Assembly: GCF_000447795.1 (NCBI RefSeq)
Contig: NZ_AUNI01000020.1
Location: 248,001-312,000 of the forward strand
DNA: 64,000 nt
Reading direction: 5' to 3'
Origin: Bacteriovorax sp. Seq25_V
GTDB lineage: Bacteria; Bdellovibrionota; Bacteriovoracia; Bacteriovoracales; Bacteriovoracaceae
The position numbers and the translations under genes are program-made. The notes beneath the pieces were generated by a model, which saw only the letters and a program-made list of their open reading frames with translations, had not been told where the DNA came from and did no database searches. Below are positions 51,932 through 61,069 of this stretch, in pieces (position 1 is the stretch's first letter; every line of letters begins with the position of its first letter).

Positions 51932-53224
51932 TTAGAAAAATAATCTGAAGTTTAGACCGTAGTAATTTGACACTTTAATGTCATCAACTTTGTCTGAAAC
52001 TGCAAATTTTCCAGTAAGGTCGAGGTGCATAAGCCATAGCTTTGTTTTAAGACCTAAAGTAATATGTTCTTTATCAAGAGCAGTTTTAAAAGTTAGACCA
52101 ACTCTGTCTTCCCAAACGTGCATTCCCCAGTCTGAACCAACATAGAAACCATCTGCAAGATCATATCCTGATCTCTTATGTATTCCTGCATATGGAGACA
52201 TTTTAAAGAATGAAACTTTGTAGTCTGCCTGACCATGAAGTCTGATTAGGGGATCTGTTCCAAAATCAGGAGTTGCACCATTATCTTCAGAAGACATTTC
52301 CGCAAGTTTTAATTCTTCAACTGAGAAGAATGCAGAGTAATTTGAATTCTTGTATCCAAATCTATAGTCAACAGCTGCGTTGATAAGTGTGTTTTCTGTT
52401 ACGTCAAGACCAGCAGAATCCCCAAGTAGTAGGGCCGCGTTAGCCGTTTTATTAACATCAATTCTTCCTAGACCATAAAGACCAAATGTCCCAAAGAAGT
52501 GCTCACCTTTAGTGTAATCGAACCAAAGACCAGCTTTAGCTTCAACCTTTGCATAGACATCGATCTTTGGAAGTTCTTTTGTTGTACTTGCAATACTTGC
52601 GATATAAGGAATTTTTTCAATACCTGCATCTTTAATTTGATCTCTTTCAGCTGTCGTAATATAGGTTGGAACACATACTACAAGAAGATCATCACCATCA
52701 CTTGGAGTGGCTCCAGAAACACAGTTTAGTATTTTATCAACAGCTCCCTGTGGTACACCGTCAATATTTCCGATTTGTTGAACTAATGTTGTAAAGTTTG
52801 CTGTCTCTTTTTGCGGCGTTAGAATTGCCATAAGTCCTGCATCAACTCTTAGATTTGGTTCAAAGTTAATATCAAATGCGTTGAATGAGAAAATTGGAAT
52901 CCCAAATCCAAACCTTGCTCTTAGCACTTGTTCCTTGTCATAATATTTTTCGAGAATTTTATTTGCTTCATCAATTTGTTGATCAGTTGTCCCTTCAAGC
53001 TTACCAATTTTTTCAGCATCATCTTTTAGATCCATGGCATCTGTTGTAACAGCTCCATTAATATCAAGGTAAAAGTTGTGTCCGAAAGGTCTCAACATTT
53101 CCATTGTTTTAAACCTATCATCAATTAGTTTTGCTCTGTCTACGATGTCATAAGAAAGTACATTTTGCGTTAAGCAAATTGTAGCTAAAACACCTAGTGA
53201 GATTTTTTTGAAATTAATCTTCAT
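51932..53224 (-). CDS. Outer-membrane beta-barrel-like protein, 430 aa
   Basis: A signal peptide (about 1-24) is followed by a region with helices (DAEKIGKLEGTTDQQID) and many amphipathic strands, for example RARFGFGIPIFSFNAFDINF, TFGLYGLGRIDV and VSNYYGLNFRLFF at the end. The terminal phenylalanine and alternating pattern fit a porin-like outer-membrane barrel. I do not recognise the family. It is a single-gene transcript ending in a strong terminator; a 220-base gap upstream, shared with the divergent helicase, shows nothing else. Confidence 0.75.
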   Translation of the reverse strand: MKINFKKISLGVLATICLTQNVLSYDIVDRAKLIDDRFKTMEMLRPFGHNFYLDINGAVTTDAMDLKDDAEKIGKLEGTTDQQIDEANKILEKYYDKEQVLRARFGFGIPIFSFNAFDINFEPNLRVDAGLMAILTPQKETANFTTLVQQIGNIDGVPQGAVDKILNCVSGATPSDGDDLLVVCVPTYITTAERDQIKDAGIEKIPYIASIASTTKELPKIDVYAKVEAKAGLWFDYTKGEHFFGTFGLYGLGRIDVNKTANAALLLGDSAGLDVTENTLINAAVDYRFGYKNSNYSAFFSVEELKLAEMSSEDNGATPDFGTDPLIRLHGQADYKVSFFKMSPYAGIHKRSGYDLADGFYVGSDWGMHVWEDRVGLTFKTALDKEHITLGLKTKLWLMHLDLTGKFAVSDKVDDIKVSNYYGLNFRLFF

Positions 53225-53444
53225 CCTAAATCCTTTGTTTGTTTCTCTGCTATGAAAAATTTATTTATAACACATCATATAAACAGGTTCGTTTTTAGGG
53301 TAGAGGGAAGATTTTTATCCTTTATTTATAATAACTTAAGACTTTTGTTGGTCTTTTTACACAGAGCTTTCTTAAAACTATCAATGAGGGACTAACTATG
53401 CTAAATATCGTCGGGATAAAAGATTAAATTTGTAGGAGATTAAA

Positions 53445-54815
53445 GTGGCAAAGGAATTTGTTGATATTCTTGATGTTGAAATGTTTGGATACTATTTCAA
53501 AGAAAATCATTTGGTGAAACCAACTGATGTACAGCACCAAGCTATTCCACCGTTTGTGGAAGGAAAGAGTCTTCAAGTATTAGCAAAGACTGGTAGTGGG
53601 AAGACTCTCTCATATTTATTACCTCTCTTTCAAATGCTAAAAGCAACAGAGAATGATGTAAAAGCTAAGAAGGGAAGCCCTCGTGCTGTTATCGTTGTTC
53701 CAATTAAAGAGCTTGCAACTCAAGTTCAGGATGAAGCAAAGAAAATTTCTCATCATATTAAGCAGCGCGTGCGTGTTGCGATGGGTGGAGATAAAGGAAA
53801 GGCCGTTCAATCATTGAAGGGGCAAACTTTTGATATCCTTATCGGTGGTCCAGGTCGTATTAAGTCAATGCTTGATAAGGGCGAGATTAACTTTGATAAT
53901 CTCGATTGCTTTATTGTTGATGAAGCCGATCAACTTCTTGATATGGGTTTCATGACTGATATGAAAGGAATAAGAAAACATTTTAAAGGGCCATACCAAG
54001 CAGCTCTTTACTCTGCAACGAGTGCTGAGGCCTTTGAAACTTTTAAAACAGAATTCTTTTCAGGACATATTTTTGAAAATGTAAACGTCGGTATTACTAA
54101 TGCTCTTGTTAGTAAGATCGATACCTTTAACATCACACTCAATTATCAAGAAAAGAAAGTGATGCTTGAGCAATTTCTTAAAAAAGAGGCCAAGGGCAGC
54201 GGTGTTATTTTTCTTAACCAGAAAGAGAGTGTTGTTGAAATATATGACTTCTTAAAGAATAATTTTAAGGATCTTAAAATTCATGTTCTTCATGGTGATA
54301 TGAGTGCTAAAGATAGAAAGGCATCTTTTGAAAGTTTTAGAACAATAGGTGGAATCCTAGTCACTTCTGATATGGCCGCTCGTGGTATTGATGTTAAGGG
54401 ACTTGCTTGGATTCTTAACTATGACTTACCATTTGAAGCTGTTTACTACGTTCACCGTAGTGGGCGTGTTGGTCGTAATGGTGCTTATGGAAAAGTTTAT
54501 AACTTTGTAACGAATAAAGATATGCCACTAATTGGCCGTATCAATGAAGCAATTCAAGGCCAAACTGCCTTAAAAATTGATTCAATTGCAATCAGAAAGA
54601 ATGCTTTTGCTAAAGGTGGACAAGCACCAGCGAAGAAAGCTGCCAAGAAAGTAGCAAGACGTGATACAGCACCTAAAAGAACTCCAAGATTTGCCAAGAA
54701 AAATACAAAGAAGACAACGAAGAAAGTTGGAGTGAAAACAACGAAGAAAGTAACGAAGGCTTCAACAGCAAGGCCAACTCGTAAGGTGACAAAAAGATCG
54801 AATAAGAGAACATAA
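53445..54815 (+). CDS. DEAD-box ATP-dependent RNA helicase
   Basis: The 456-residue helicase has the Q motif and Walker A (AKTGSGKT near 47-54), DEAD in FIVDEADQLLDMGF near 160, the SAT motif near 190, and ARGIDVKGL with HRSGRVGRNG in the second RecA domain near 310-350. A basic Lys/Thr/Arg/Ala tail of about 70 residues follows, as in RhlE/CsdA-type proteins that bind RNA. It unwinds short RNA duplexes in the cytoplasm. The GTG start has AGGAG six bases upstream. Confidence 0.95.
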   Translation: MAKEFVDILDVEMFGYYFKENHLVKPTDVQHQAIPPFVEGKSLQVLAKTGSGKTLSYLLPLFQMLKATENDVKAKKGSPRAVIVVPIKELATQVQDEAKKISHHIKQRVRVAMGGDKGKAVQSLKGQTFDILIGGPGRIKSMLDKGEINFDNLDCFIVDEADQLLDMGFMTDMKGIRKHFKGPYQAALYSATSAEAFETFKTEFFSGHIFENVNVGITNALVSKIDTFNITLNYQEKKVMLEQFLKKEAKGSGVIFLNQKESVVEIYDFLKNNFKDLKIHVLHGDMSAKDRKASFESFRTIGGILVTSDMAARGIDVKGLAWILNYDLPFEAVYYVHRSGRVGRNGAYGKVYNFVTNKDMPLIGRINEAIQGQTALKIDSIAIRKNAFAKGGQAPAKKAAKKVARRDTAPKRTPRFAKKNTKKTTKKVGVKTTKKVTKASTARPTRKVTKRSNKRT

Positions 54816-54857
54816 TTTCCTTTTTTTAAAACTAGTTTTTTAATATAGAATAGTCCT

Positions 54858-55259
54858 ATGAGAATTTTAATTTTTATAGGACTTTTTCTTTTTATGGCCG
54901 GTTGTTCAAAGGAGGAAACTTACACTCCTCAGGACATGTTCTTTATGGCCTATAACTTTGATAATTCAATTGAGGAAGTTCGTATTGCGGCTTCTGATCC
55001 CTCAAAGAGTGTGAAGTGTAGTTCTTACGGAGAGGGTTGTATTGAAGGTTCCCCTAAAAGATTCAAAGTTAGATTAGTCGAAATGATTGTCGCTCAATAT
55101 CATACGAAAAAAGGTGCTTGTCTGGCAGCTTTAAAAATTGATCAATATTATGTAAGAAATTGGCTACTGGATGATGTAAAAGGTGAGCCCGTTTTGGAGA
55201 GTTTTGTGAAGGAAGTGTATGATGCAAAGAACCCACAGTCCGAGAAGGACTGTGAGTAA
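54858..55259 (+). CDS. Putative lipoprotein, 133 aa
   Basis: A short signal peptide ends in the lipobox FMAGC (residues 12-16), so Cys16 should be lipid-modified. The mature part has several cysteines (VKCSSYGEGC, GACLAAL, a terminal DCE) and no recognised domain. It follows the helicase gene by 42 bases. The final codons form part of a hairpin (CACAGTCC/GGACTGTG) between convergent genes. Confidence 0.72.
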   Translation: MRILIFIGLFLFMAGCSKEETYTPQDMFFMAYNFDNSIEEVRIAASDPSKSVKCSSYGEGCIEGSPKRFKVRLVEMIVAQYHTKKGACLAALKIDQYYVRNWLLDDVKGEPVLESFVKEVYDAKNPQSEKDCE

Positions 55260-55269
55260 TTATATCTAT

Positions 55270-57081
55270 TTATTTTAGACAAACCTTTTCAAAAGTATCA
55301 ACAGGCTTATCCTGATTTCCTTGATAGCTATGCCCGCCAAGAACACCAAGACAATCTCCAAGTTTTACAACTTGTGAGAAGCCTTTATATTCTTTTAAGT
55401 ACCTACCACTGTGTATCCAGTGCTTCTTAGTAAAATCATATTCATAGATATGTGGAATATATTCATATTCCCACTGGCTTAGCTTAAACATCCCTCCAAA
55501 CACAAATGCCGTATCTCCAATTGTTCCACTCGCAGGGGCGAATGTTGCAAATGGTAGTTTTGGAAGCTCTGAAAAAGTTTTGGTCTTAGGATCAAAAACA
55601 GTGAAGTTATCAAGAAGCGCGAAATGACTTCCGCCCTCTGAGATTCCACCAACTAAGTGAATCTTTCCATTTTTTACAAAAGAGTTAAATGCTCTTCTCT
55701 TAAGTGGAAGTTTTACTTCAAGAGTTTCCCAAGTATTCTTTTCAAGATCGTATACATCAATCTCATCGTGGAATGTTCCATCAATATCATCTTTAAACTT
55801 TGGTGTAGAGTCCCATCCTCCAAGTAGATAAACTTTATTCCCAATTCTTGATACGGTATTGGAAGATCTTTTTCTTGGCATCTCAGAGATTTCTTCCCAT
55901 GTATTTGTAAGTGTATTATATCTTTCAACTACTGAAAGCGATTTCCACTTCGGAAGAGTTGTTTCTTCGTAAGCAAATCCTCCAAAAGCATAAATATAGT
56001 GCTTATAGGCCGCTAACTGAAATCCGTGCGAAGGATAAATTCTTGGCGCCATATTCGTCCAAGTCTTAGTTTTTAGATCATATGCAGTCACTCGTCCTGT
56101 AAATGACTCTGGTGGGTATGTGTGCTCAGCACCCTGGTGACCACCTGCTACATATACTTTTCCGTTTAGTTCTATTGTTCCAAATGATGATCTTGGTTCG
56201 CCAATTAATTTTGGAAGCTGCTCAATCTCAATATTGATATTCCCCGAAACCTGAGGTGCATAGAAACTAGTTCCTGGTTTAGAAATTAGAAGAACTTCCT
56301 GGTTTAGCCCTTCTGACCATGATTTGAAGGATTGTGTGTAGATTGAGAAAACACCATTTTCAAGACGATCTGAGGTATAAAGTAGATTTCCTTTTGCATC
56401 AAATGATGGTGAAAAATCTCTGTCTTGGTGAGTAGTTACTTTTATCGTTTGTTTGGTAAAGCGATCATAGATATGAATGTCCCAGTTATCATTTTCTTTA
56501 GAAGTATAAGCAATGTACTTTTCATCTTTAGAAAGTGACGGTGACATTCCTTTCCCAATAACTTTCTTGTCATTATTTAGAATATCAAAAATAACAATTT
56601 CTTTTTCTGTATTATTTCTTTGATAGATAAGGACCTCTCCACTTTGAAATGGAACAGGGAAGTAAGAAGGAAGTTCTTCATTAATATATGTGATATTTTG
56701 ATTCTTATCAGTTGTATTTATAAAACCGATTTTTGACTTCATTGAAAAGAAAATCATCGAGTCTTGCTTTGAAAACTTTGGTTGTAGAATAAAGCTCTTG
56801 TCCGTGTAAGTAGAGTCAGTTCCTAGACTTAAGTTCTTCACCGTAAGAACTAGTGAGTCTTGATCACTACCTTTTACGAAAGTGACTTTTTGTCCATCAC
56901 TTGAGATACTCGGATATAGATTCCATTCTTTATCACTTTCAAGAATGGTGTAATCTTTTTGATTTGTAGATAGACCAATATGTTTGCCTTTTGAATCTTC
57001 TACAAGAAAAACCATTTTTGCTGCCTGGACACTCAGGCCAGAACATAGAACTGTAGCAAGAATGAATGATTTAAAATTCAT
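55270..57081 (-). CDS. Secreted protein with TolB/WD40-like and kelch propellers
   Basis: The 603-residue protein has a signal peptide (MNFKSFILATVLCSGLSVQA). It begins at an ATG at 57081, with GGGGAG five bases upstream. The first half has TolB-like repeats (YPSISSDGQKVTFVKGSD, DFSPSFDAKGNLLYTSD). The second half has about five or six kelch repeats with paired glycines (VYVAGGHQG, IYAFGGFAY, VYLLGGWDS, IHLVGGISE, AFVFGGMF, LGVLGGHS). Two propellers suggest a binding or scaffold role outside the cytoplasm; the ligand is unknown. Confidence 0.87.
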   Translation of the reverse strand: MNFKSFILATVLCSGLSVQAAKMVFLVEDSKGKHIGLSTNQKDYTILESDKEWNLYPSISSDGQKVTFVKGSDQDSLVLTVKNLSLGTDSTYTDKSFILQPKFSKQDSMIFFSMKSKIGFINTTDKNQNITYINEELPSYFPVPFQSGEVLIYQRNNTEKEIVIFDILNNDKKVIGKGMSPSLSKDEKYIAYTSKENDNWDIHIYDRFTKQTIKVTTHQDRDFSPSFDAKGNLLYTSDRLENGVFSIYTQSFKSWSEGLNQEVLLISKPGTSFYAPQVSGNINIEIEQLPKLIGEPRSSFGTIELNGKVYVAGGHQGAEHTYPPESFTGRVTAYDLKTKTWTNMAPRIYPSHGFQLAAYKHYIYAFGGFAYEETTLPKWKSLSVVERYNTLTNTWEEISEMPRKRSSNTVSRIGNKVYLLGGWDSTPKFKDDIDGTFHDEIDVYDLEKNTWETLEVKLPLKRRAFNSFVKNGKIHLVGGISEGGSHFALLDNFTVFDPKTKTFSELPKLPFATFAPASGTIGDTAFVFGGMFKLSQWEYEYIPHIYEYDFTKKHWIHSGRYLKEYKGFSQVVKLGDCLGVLGGHSYQGNQDKPVDTFEKVCLK

Positions 57082-57142
57082 AAAACTCCCCAATAAAAAT
57101 TTACGATAAATAACGATATGAATAGGAGTTTGATATGTCAAA

Positions 57143-57553
57143 CTACTTCGCAGAAAAGTAGTACTTAATGAATGCTGCTTCGAATAAATCAATCTTGGCC
57201 AGCCATCTTTGATTAAAGCTTTTTGTTTCTTCAGACTGGTGTTTTGAGAGGTTCTCTTTGAATAGAACAATCCAACGACCTACCTCTCCGCGTCTTATTT
57301 TTAGGTATTCATGAATTTTAAGAACATTTGGACGATTAAACTCAGGGGTGTGTCCTTCGATTAACTGCGATGCCCAGAAGTCTACAACTTTTGGAATATG
57401 GTCTTCAAATGCCCCGAGATCAGAATGAATAGTTTTATGGCCATTTGGGTCTGAGCTGATCTTTCTAAAGTGATAGCCAATGAAGACATCATTAATTGCG
57501 ATCGCGTAGAAGCTTCTAACTACTTGTAATATATGATCTTTTTCACTATTCAT
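57143..57553 (-). CDS. Group III truncated hemoglobin-like protein
   Basis: The 136-residue protein fits a truncated globin. VRSFYAIAINDVFIGYHF covers the first helix, HIPKVVDFWASQLI the E-helix region, and KIHEYLKIRRGEVGRWIVLF the proximal-histidine and following helix. The same order of motifs occurs in group III truncated globins, which bind heme and diatomic gases. The N-terminal loop region (SSDPNGHKTIHSDLG) is longer than usual. It is divergent from a secreted-protein gene with 54 bases between starts. Confidence 0.77.
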   Translation of the reverse strand: MNSEKDHILQVVRSFYAIAINDVFIGYHFRKISSDPNGHKTIHSDLGAFEDHIPKVVDFWASQLIEGHTPEFNRPNVLKIHEYLKIRRGEVGRWIVLFKENLSKHQSEETKSFNQRWLAKIDLFEAAFIKYYFSAK

Positions 57554-57607
57554 AAAAAATATTTGTCCGAGTATAAAGTTCGGTTTTTAAAAGCCGACAA
57601 AATAAGT

Positions 57608-58273
57608 ATGAAAAAACTAATACTAATACTCGTTTGCATGGCATGGTCTGCTTATACTTATTCTGCCGATATCAAGATTCTATCACAAGGTGCATGTTGG
57701 GCACAGGATGAATCTGACACATTGAAAGTTTCTTCTTTCAATGAACATTCTAGTTATGTCGTCGATAAGAATTTTCTTGGGCCGTTGATTCAGCGCCTAG
57801 AAAAAAATAGTGTAACTGTCTCAGATATTACGAATATAGATTCTTATATTCACTGTTCTGGCCTAGGTCTTCGCCACGTTTTTAAAGTTTCGACTGCTAA
57901 TGATCAAAACTTTTGTGTCTGGGGACAGTATAAAAAAGGAGAGTTATCTATTCTTGATTTTGATCTTGCTGACTCTTATCAGGGCATCTGTGATGGTGTC
58001 GTCGCAAATAAGCTTATTGTCGGTCCTGCGAATGGGTTTACCATTGAAGACATCTCTTCTGAGGTAGAATCTTATGGATATAAAGTTGTGGCAAAGAGTC
58101 CATTATATAAGGATATTTCATCAATAACTCTTGAGGTCGAGAGTAATGAGATTTTCAAAATTCATACGCTACTAAAAGCTTCAAAAACTATCCGAGTTGT
58201 AGACTTGGTGACAAGACAGAGGCCAATTGGTGAGGCGATGTTTAGTGAAGCTCTTTCCTATTCTTCTAAATAG
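57608..58273 (+). CDS. Secreted hypothetical protein, 221 aa
   Basis: The ATG at 57608 starts a signal peptide (MKKLILILVCMAWSAYTYSA). The mature protein has four cysteines (GACWAQDE, YIHCSGLG, NFCVWGQY, GICDGVV), suggesting two disulfides, followed by a compact alpha/beta tail. I do not recognise a family. No good ribosome-binding site is visible. A hairpin overlaps the stop codon. Confidence 0.7.
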   Translation: MKKLILILVCMAWSAYTYSADIKILSQGACWAQDESDTLKVSSFNEHSSYVVDKNFLGPLIQRLEKNSVTVSDITNIDSYIHCSGLGLRHVFKVSTANDQNFCVWGQYKKGELSILDFDLADSYQGICDGVVANKLIVGPANGFTIEDISSEVESYGYKVVAKSPLYKDISSITLEVESNEIFKIHTLLKASKTIRVVDLVTRQRPIGEAMFSEALSYSSK

Positions 58274-58310
58274 GCTTACTTTGTAAAATCTACAAAGAAG
58301 CCTACTATTT
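58271..58310 (+). terminator. Terminator overlapping the stop of the 221-aa secreted protein
   Basis: A long stem, TAGGCTT-CTTTGTA against TACAAAG-AAGCCTA with one bulged base, includes the TAG stop. It is followed by CTATTTTCC. Confidence 0.75.
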
Positions 58311-58372
58311 TCCAAACCAGCTAGATTTTATTGTATACGTAGTTATCAATTACTTAACTAGGATACAATTAT

Positions 58373-58996
58373 ATGAAAGCAATTCTTTTCAGTTTTTTAT
58401 GCCTCTCAACTCTTGCAAGCACAGGTATTAATGTAAAGGTTAGCGATGGTCTAACAGCACAGTGTAAAACAAAAGCAGATATACAAAGATATAAATTTGG
58501 AGCATATAAAACTTCGCTAAATTCAGTTTCAGTTTCTAATGAAACTGCTGACTTCAATGTCAATGTAAAGTTTCTAACTTGCCAATCAGAGGGGGAAGAA
58601 ATTGGATTCTCTGAAATTGCTCCTCTAAGTACTTTAAGCTACAAAGTTGTAACAATGGATAGGGAAGTAAGAGAAGTTATAGCACAACCTGAAGAAGTTA
58701 AGGTTATTGCTTACAGAGATGGTGTTTTCAAAAAGATTGCAGAAGTAGTACTCGCAAATGATTCAACACAAGATCTTGATCTCGATATTAAAATTGAAGA
58801 CTTATTATCACTGGAAGAAATTTCTTCTTTAAACGAAGGAAAAGTAATTACAGGTAACTTTGATTACCAGGTACAGAAATTAGTAAGAATTAACGATTCA
58901 AAATATGCTAATACAATTAACTTTGGAGCTTTCAGAATCCACTTCAAAGCAAGTTTAGATGCATCTAACTCAATTAAAATCGAAACTTTAAAATAA
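58373..58996 (+). CDS. Secreted hypothetical protein, 207 aa
   Basis: A signal peptide (MKAILFSFLCLSTLAS) precedes a beta-rich mature domain with two cysteines (TAQCKTK, KFLTCQSEG) that may pair. The sequence is rich in Val, Ile and Lys with alternating strands and lacks catalytic motifs. No family is recognised. It is followed at once by a strong terminator, so it forms a single-gene unit. Confidence 0.72.
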   Translation: MKAILFSFLCLSTLASTGINVKVSDGLTAQCKTKADIQRYKFGAYKTSLNSVSVSNETADFNVNVKFLTCQSEGEEIGFSEIAPLSTLSYKVVTMDREVREVIAQPEEVKVIAYRDGVFKKIAEVVLANDSTQDLDLDIKIEDLLSLEEISSLNEGKVITGNFDYQVQKLVRINDSKYANTINFGAFRIHFKASLDASNSIKIETLK

Positions 58997-59000
58997 AAAA

Positions 59001-59026
59001 AAGGCTTCCGTAGGGAAGCCTTTTTT
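59001..59026 (+). terminator. Rho-independent terminator
   Basis: AAGGCTTCC and GGGAAGCC pair around a short loop followed by six T residues. The reverse strand also has a T-tract, so it probably serves the convergent dksA-like gene as well. Confidence 0.9.
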
Positions 59027-59028
59027 GA

Positions 59029-59460
59029 TTATCTTTTTCCAAGTTCTTGAATTGTTTTTCCAAGAGATTTTGACTTCTTCTTAAAGAAGTTATTATTCTC
59101 CTCAAGCTCAGCTTCTTCTTTACAGTTGATACAAAGTTCCGCTGTCGGACGTGCATTAAGCCTGTCATAACCGATCTCTGCATCACAGTCATCACATAGC
59201 CCAAATTCGCTACGGTCAATTTTAAGAAGAGTTTTATTAATTTTTTTGAGATAGAAATTCTCTCTGTTTTTAAATCTGATTTCTTGAGAAGTTTGTGCGT
59301 TGATAGAAGCCTCATCGACTGGGTCGAAAAGTTCATTCTTGTCCATACAGTACTGATCTTTAGAAGAATTCTTATTCAGGATTCTTTCCTTATCAGCAAG
59401 AAGCTTGTCCTTAAGGTTTTTAATTTGTTCCTCGGACAGATAAGAGTTTGCTCTTGTCAT
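59029..59460 (-). CDS. DksA/TraR-family zinc-finger protein
   Basis: The 143-residue protein has a helical N terminus (LSEEQIKNLKDKLLADKERI), the DPVDEAS segment near the coiled-coil tip, and a C4 zinc finger CDDC with CINC near 100-125. DksA-like proteins bind the RNA polymerase secondary channel and modulate transcription, usually with ppGpp. The ATG at 59460 has AGGAG eight bases upstream; an ATG at 59481 seven codons earlier is possible. The acidic tip residues are only partly conserved, so the activity is uncertain. Confidence 0.9.
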   Translation of the reverse strand: MTRANSYLSEEQIKNLKDKLLADKERILNKNSSKDQYCMDKNELFDPVDEASINAQTSQEIRFKNRENFYLKKINKTLLKIDRSEFGLCDDCDAEIGYDRLNARPTAELCINCKEEAELEENNNFFKKKSKSLGKTIQELGKR

Positions 59461-59607
59461 ACTATCCACTCCTGTTGTCATGTCTCGCTCTAATTTTTAA
59501 TCCGTCCTTGTCTTAAAATTTAAAGCTAAAAGTTTGTTGTTTGTGTGTTGCAAATGAATTTACAGAACTTTACATGTGTTAGTAAAAGGTATTTTTCTTA
59601 CAAAGAT

Positions 59608-59988
59608 TTACAGTGCACGAGAATTCAGGGACTTAGGTAAGTCCTTCGGGATAGATTTTTCGCAATACGGGCAGAATTTCCAAAATTGTAGGTCATATTC
59701 GCTATGACACGACTCGCACTCTATCACATATTCTAAATCAGCAAAGAGTTCATTATGAGCTCCTGTAAAGATTTCAGGACGCATCGCGCGTATTGTTGTA
59801 GGATGTGCGCGGTATGTTCCAGGTATCGATTTATTGGGAACAAATTTGGCCGGGGAAACAGACTTATCTGGAAATATTTGTACTTGGATTTCCGCCTCTG
59901 CTTGAGAATTATACATTCTTTGTTCAACTGCATTTTTTGCGGCCATTAATCTTTCATATTGTTGCTGTGATTCGAAATCTTTACTCAT
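59608..59988 (-). CDS. Zinc-ribbon-containing hypothetical protein, 126 aa
   Basis: After a Gln/Glu-rich helical start, the C-terminal part has a paired CxxC ribbon (CESCH near 92, CPYC near 109). The middle is proline-rich (SVSPAKFVPNKSIPGTYRA). The fold suggests nucleic-acid or protein binding; no family name is recognised. Its ATG overlaps the previous stop in ATGA, tying it to the 177-residue protein gene and DUF2452 in one three-gene operon. Confidence 0.7.
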   Translation of the reverse strand: MSKDFESQQQYERLMAAKNAVEQRMYNSQAEAEIQVQIFPDKSVSPAKFVPNKSIPGTYRAHPTTIRAMRPEIFTGAHNELFADLEYVIECESCHSEYDLQFWKFCPYCEKSIPKDLPKSLNSRAL

Positions 59989-60518
59989 CTATTTCCCCAT
60001 CGTCTCTCTAGTAACTCGATAATCTGTTTTGCTGCTTTCTTGTGCGAGTTAAAGCTTGCAAGCATTCCTGGTTTCGCTTTTAAAACGTCTGGCTTTAAAA
60101 TGATGGACTGTGAACCAAGTGATTCAATTAGCCTCAGGGTCCATTCTAAAGTCTCTGAGGAGTTAGTTTTTAACATATGCTTTAAAACTTCGAGAAAGTC
60201 CATTGAGACACGATTAGAATTCTTGTGAGAGGCTTCAATAATATGCTTTCTAGCAACTCCTAGCGTGAGAACTGAGATTTCTTCATCGTTACAGTTTTTA
60301 AGTGTGTGAGAGATATTTTCTTGGTGTATAAGGTTTAATGAATTCGTATTATCGAGAATACAAAGTATTTTAAAAAGTTCTTGAAAGTTTTGAGACTCGT
60401 TTATTTGCGACCATTGATTTTTTAGTACCACATGGTCTTCTGTTGTGAGGTGCAGGTGAGGACGAATATCCTGCTTCAACTTTTCGATGACTTCATTAAA
60501 TACGTTATCAATATTCAC
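59985..60518 (-). CDS. Helical hypothetical protein, 177 aa
   Basis: The protein is predicted all-helical, with repeat-like pairs such as LFKILCILDNTNSLNL and LEVLKHMLKTNSSETLEWTL that recall HEAT/armadillo-like units. It has no signal peptide. The start is GTG with GAGGA seven bases upstream, within the end of the DUF2452 gene. It is cotranscribed with its neighbours on both sides. The function is unknown. Confidence 0.68.
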   Translation of the reverse strand: MNIDNVFNEVIEKLKQDIRPHLHLTTEDHVVLKNQWSQINESQNFQELFKILCILDNTNSLNLIHQENISHTLKNCNDEEISVLTLGVARKHIIEASHKNSNRVSMDFLEVLKHMLKTNSSETLEWTLRLIESLGSQSIILKPDVLKAKPGMLASFNSHKKAAKQIIELLERRWGNR

Positions 60519-60521
60519 TAA

Positions 60522-60983
60522 TTAATCCTCAACTTCCCATGTATGATCACTTAAAAGTTTAACACGTCCTTCATAGCTTTTAAATGGCATTGACTTTCCC
60601 CATTCTGAAGGTGAAATCATTGATAGGACAGTATTTCCATCTTCCTTGTTGTAAACAAAGTATGATTGGCCAATAATTGGATCAAAAGGAATGTGCGCCT
60701 GATAGATAATCTCTGACATATAAACACGTTTTTTCAAAAGCTCCATTTGCTCCATTAAAGGCGCCATCTGATCGACGATTTGCTTAAATTCGCGCTTGGT
60801 CTGCTCTTGCATGGCCGCGATGGCACGAGACTTCTGCTTGCCGATATCTTCTGGGTTTATCAATGCTGAACCGCGATCATGGGCGTACTGGAGGATCGAA
60901 GGCAGTGCCGCAACTTGTGTCTTTAGCCTGTCTAGGTCAATTTTATCGACGTCTATTTCTCTTGTTTCTTCATTTTTTTTCAT
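60522..60983 (-). CDS. DUF2452 family protein
   Basis: The 153-residue protein matches DUF2452: a helical region (MAPLMEQMELLKKRVYMSEI), then IPFDPIIGQSYFVYNKEDG, LSMISPSEWG and a terminal WEVED. The function is unknown, but the family is conserved and found in cytoplasmic proteins. It starts a three-gene operon with the next two genes. It is divergent from queE with an 86-base gap. Confidence 0.75.
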   Translation of the reverse strand: MKKNEETREIDVDKIDLDRLKTQVAALPSILQYAHDRGSALINPEDIGKQKSRAIAAMQEQTKREFKQIVDQMAPLMEQMELLKKRVYMSEIIYQAHIPFDPIIGQSYFVYNKEDGNTVLSMISPSEWGKSMPFKSYEGRVKLLSDHTWEVED

Positions 60984-61069
60984 CAGAACCCTGTGTTAAT
61001 AGGCTTGTTACTATGTATCTCTTACCTAAAGTATATGATAACTCTGTAAGTTATGCTATATGTAGGCCT

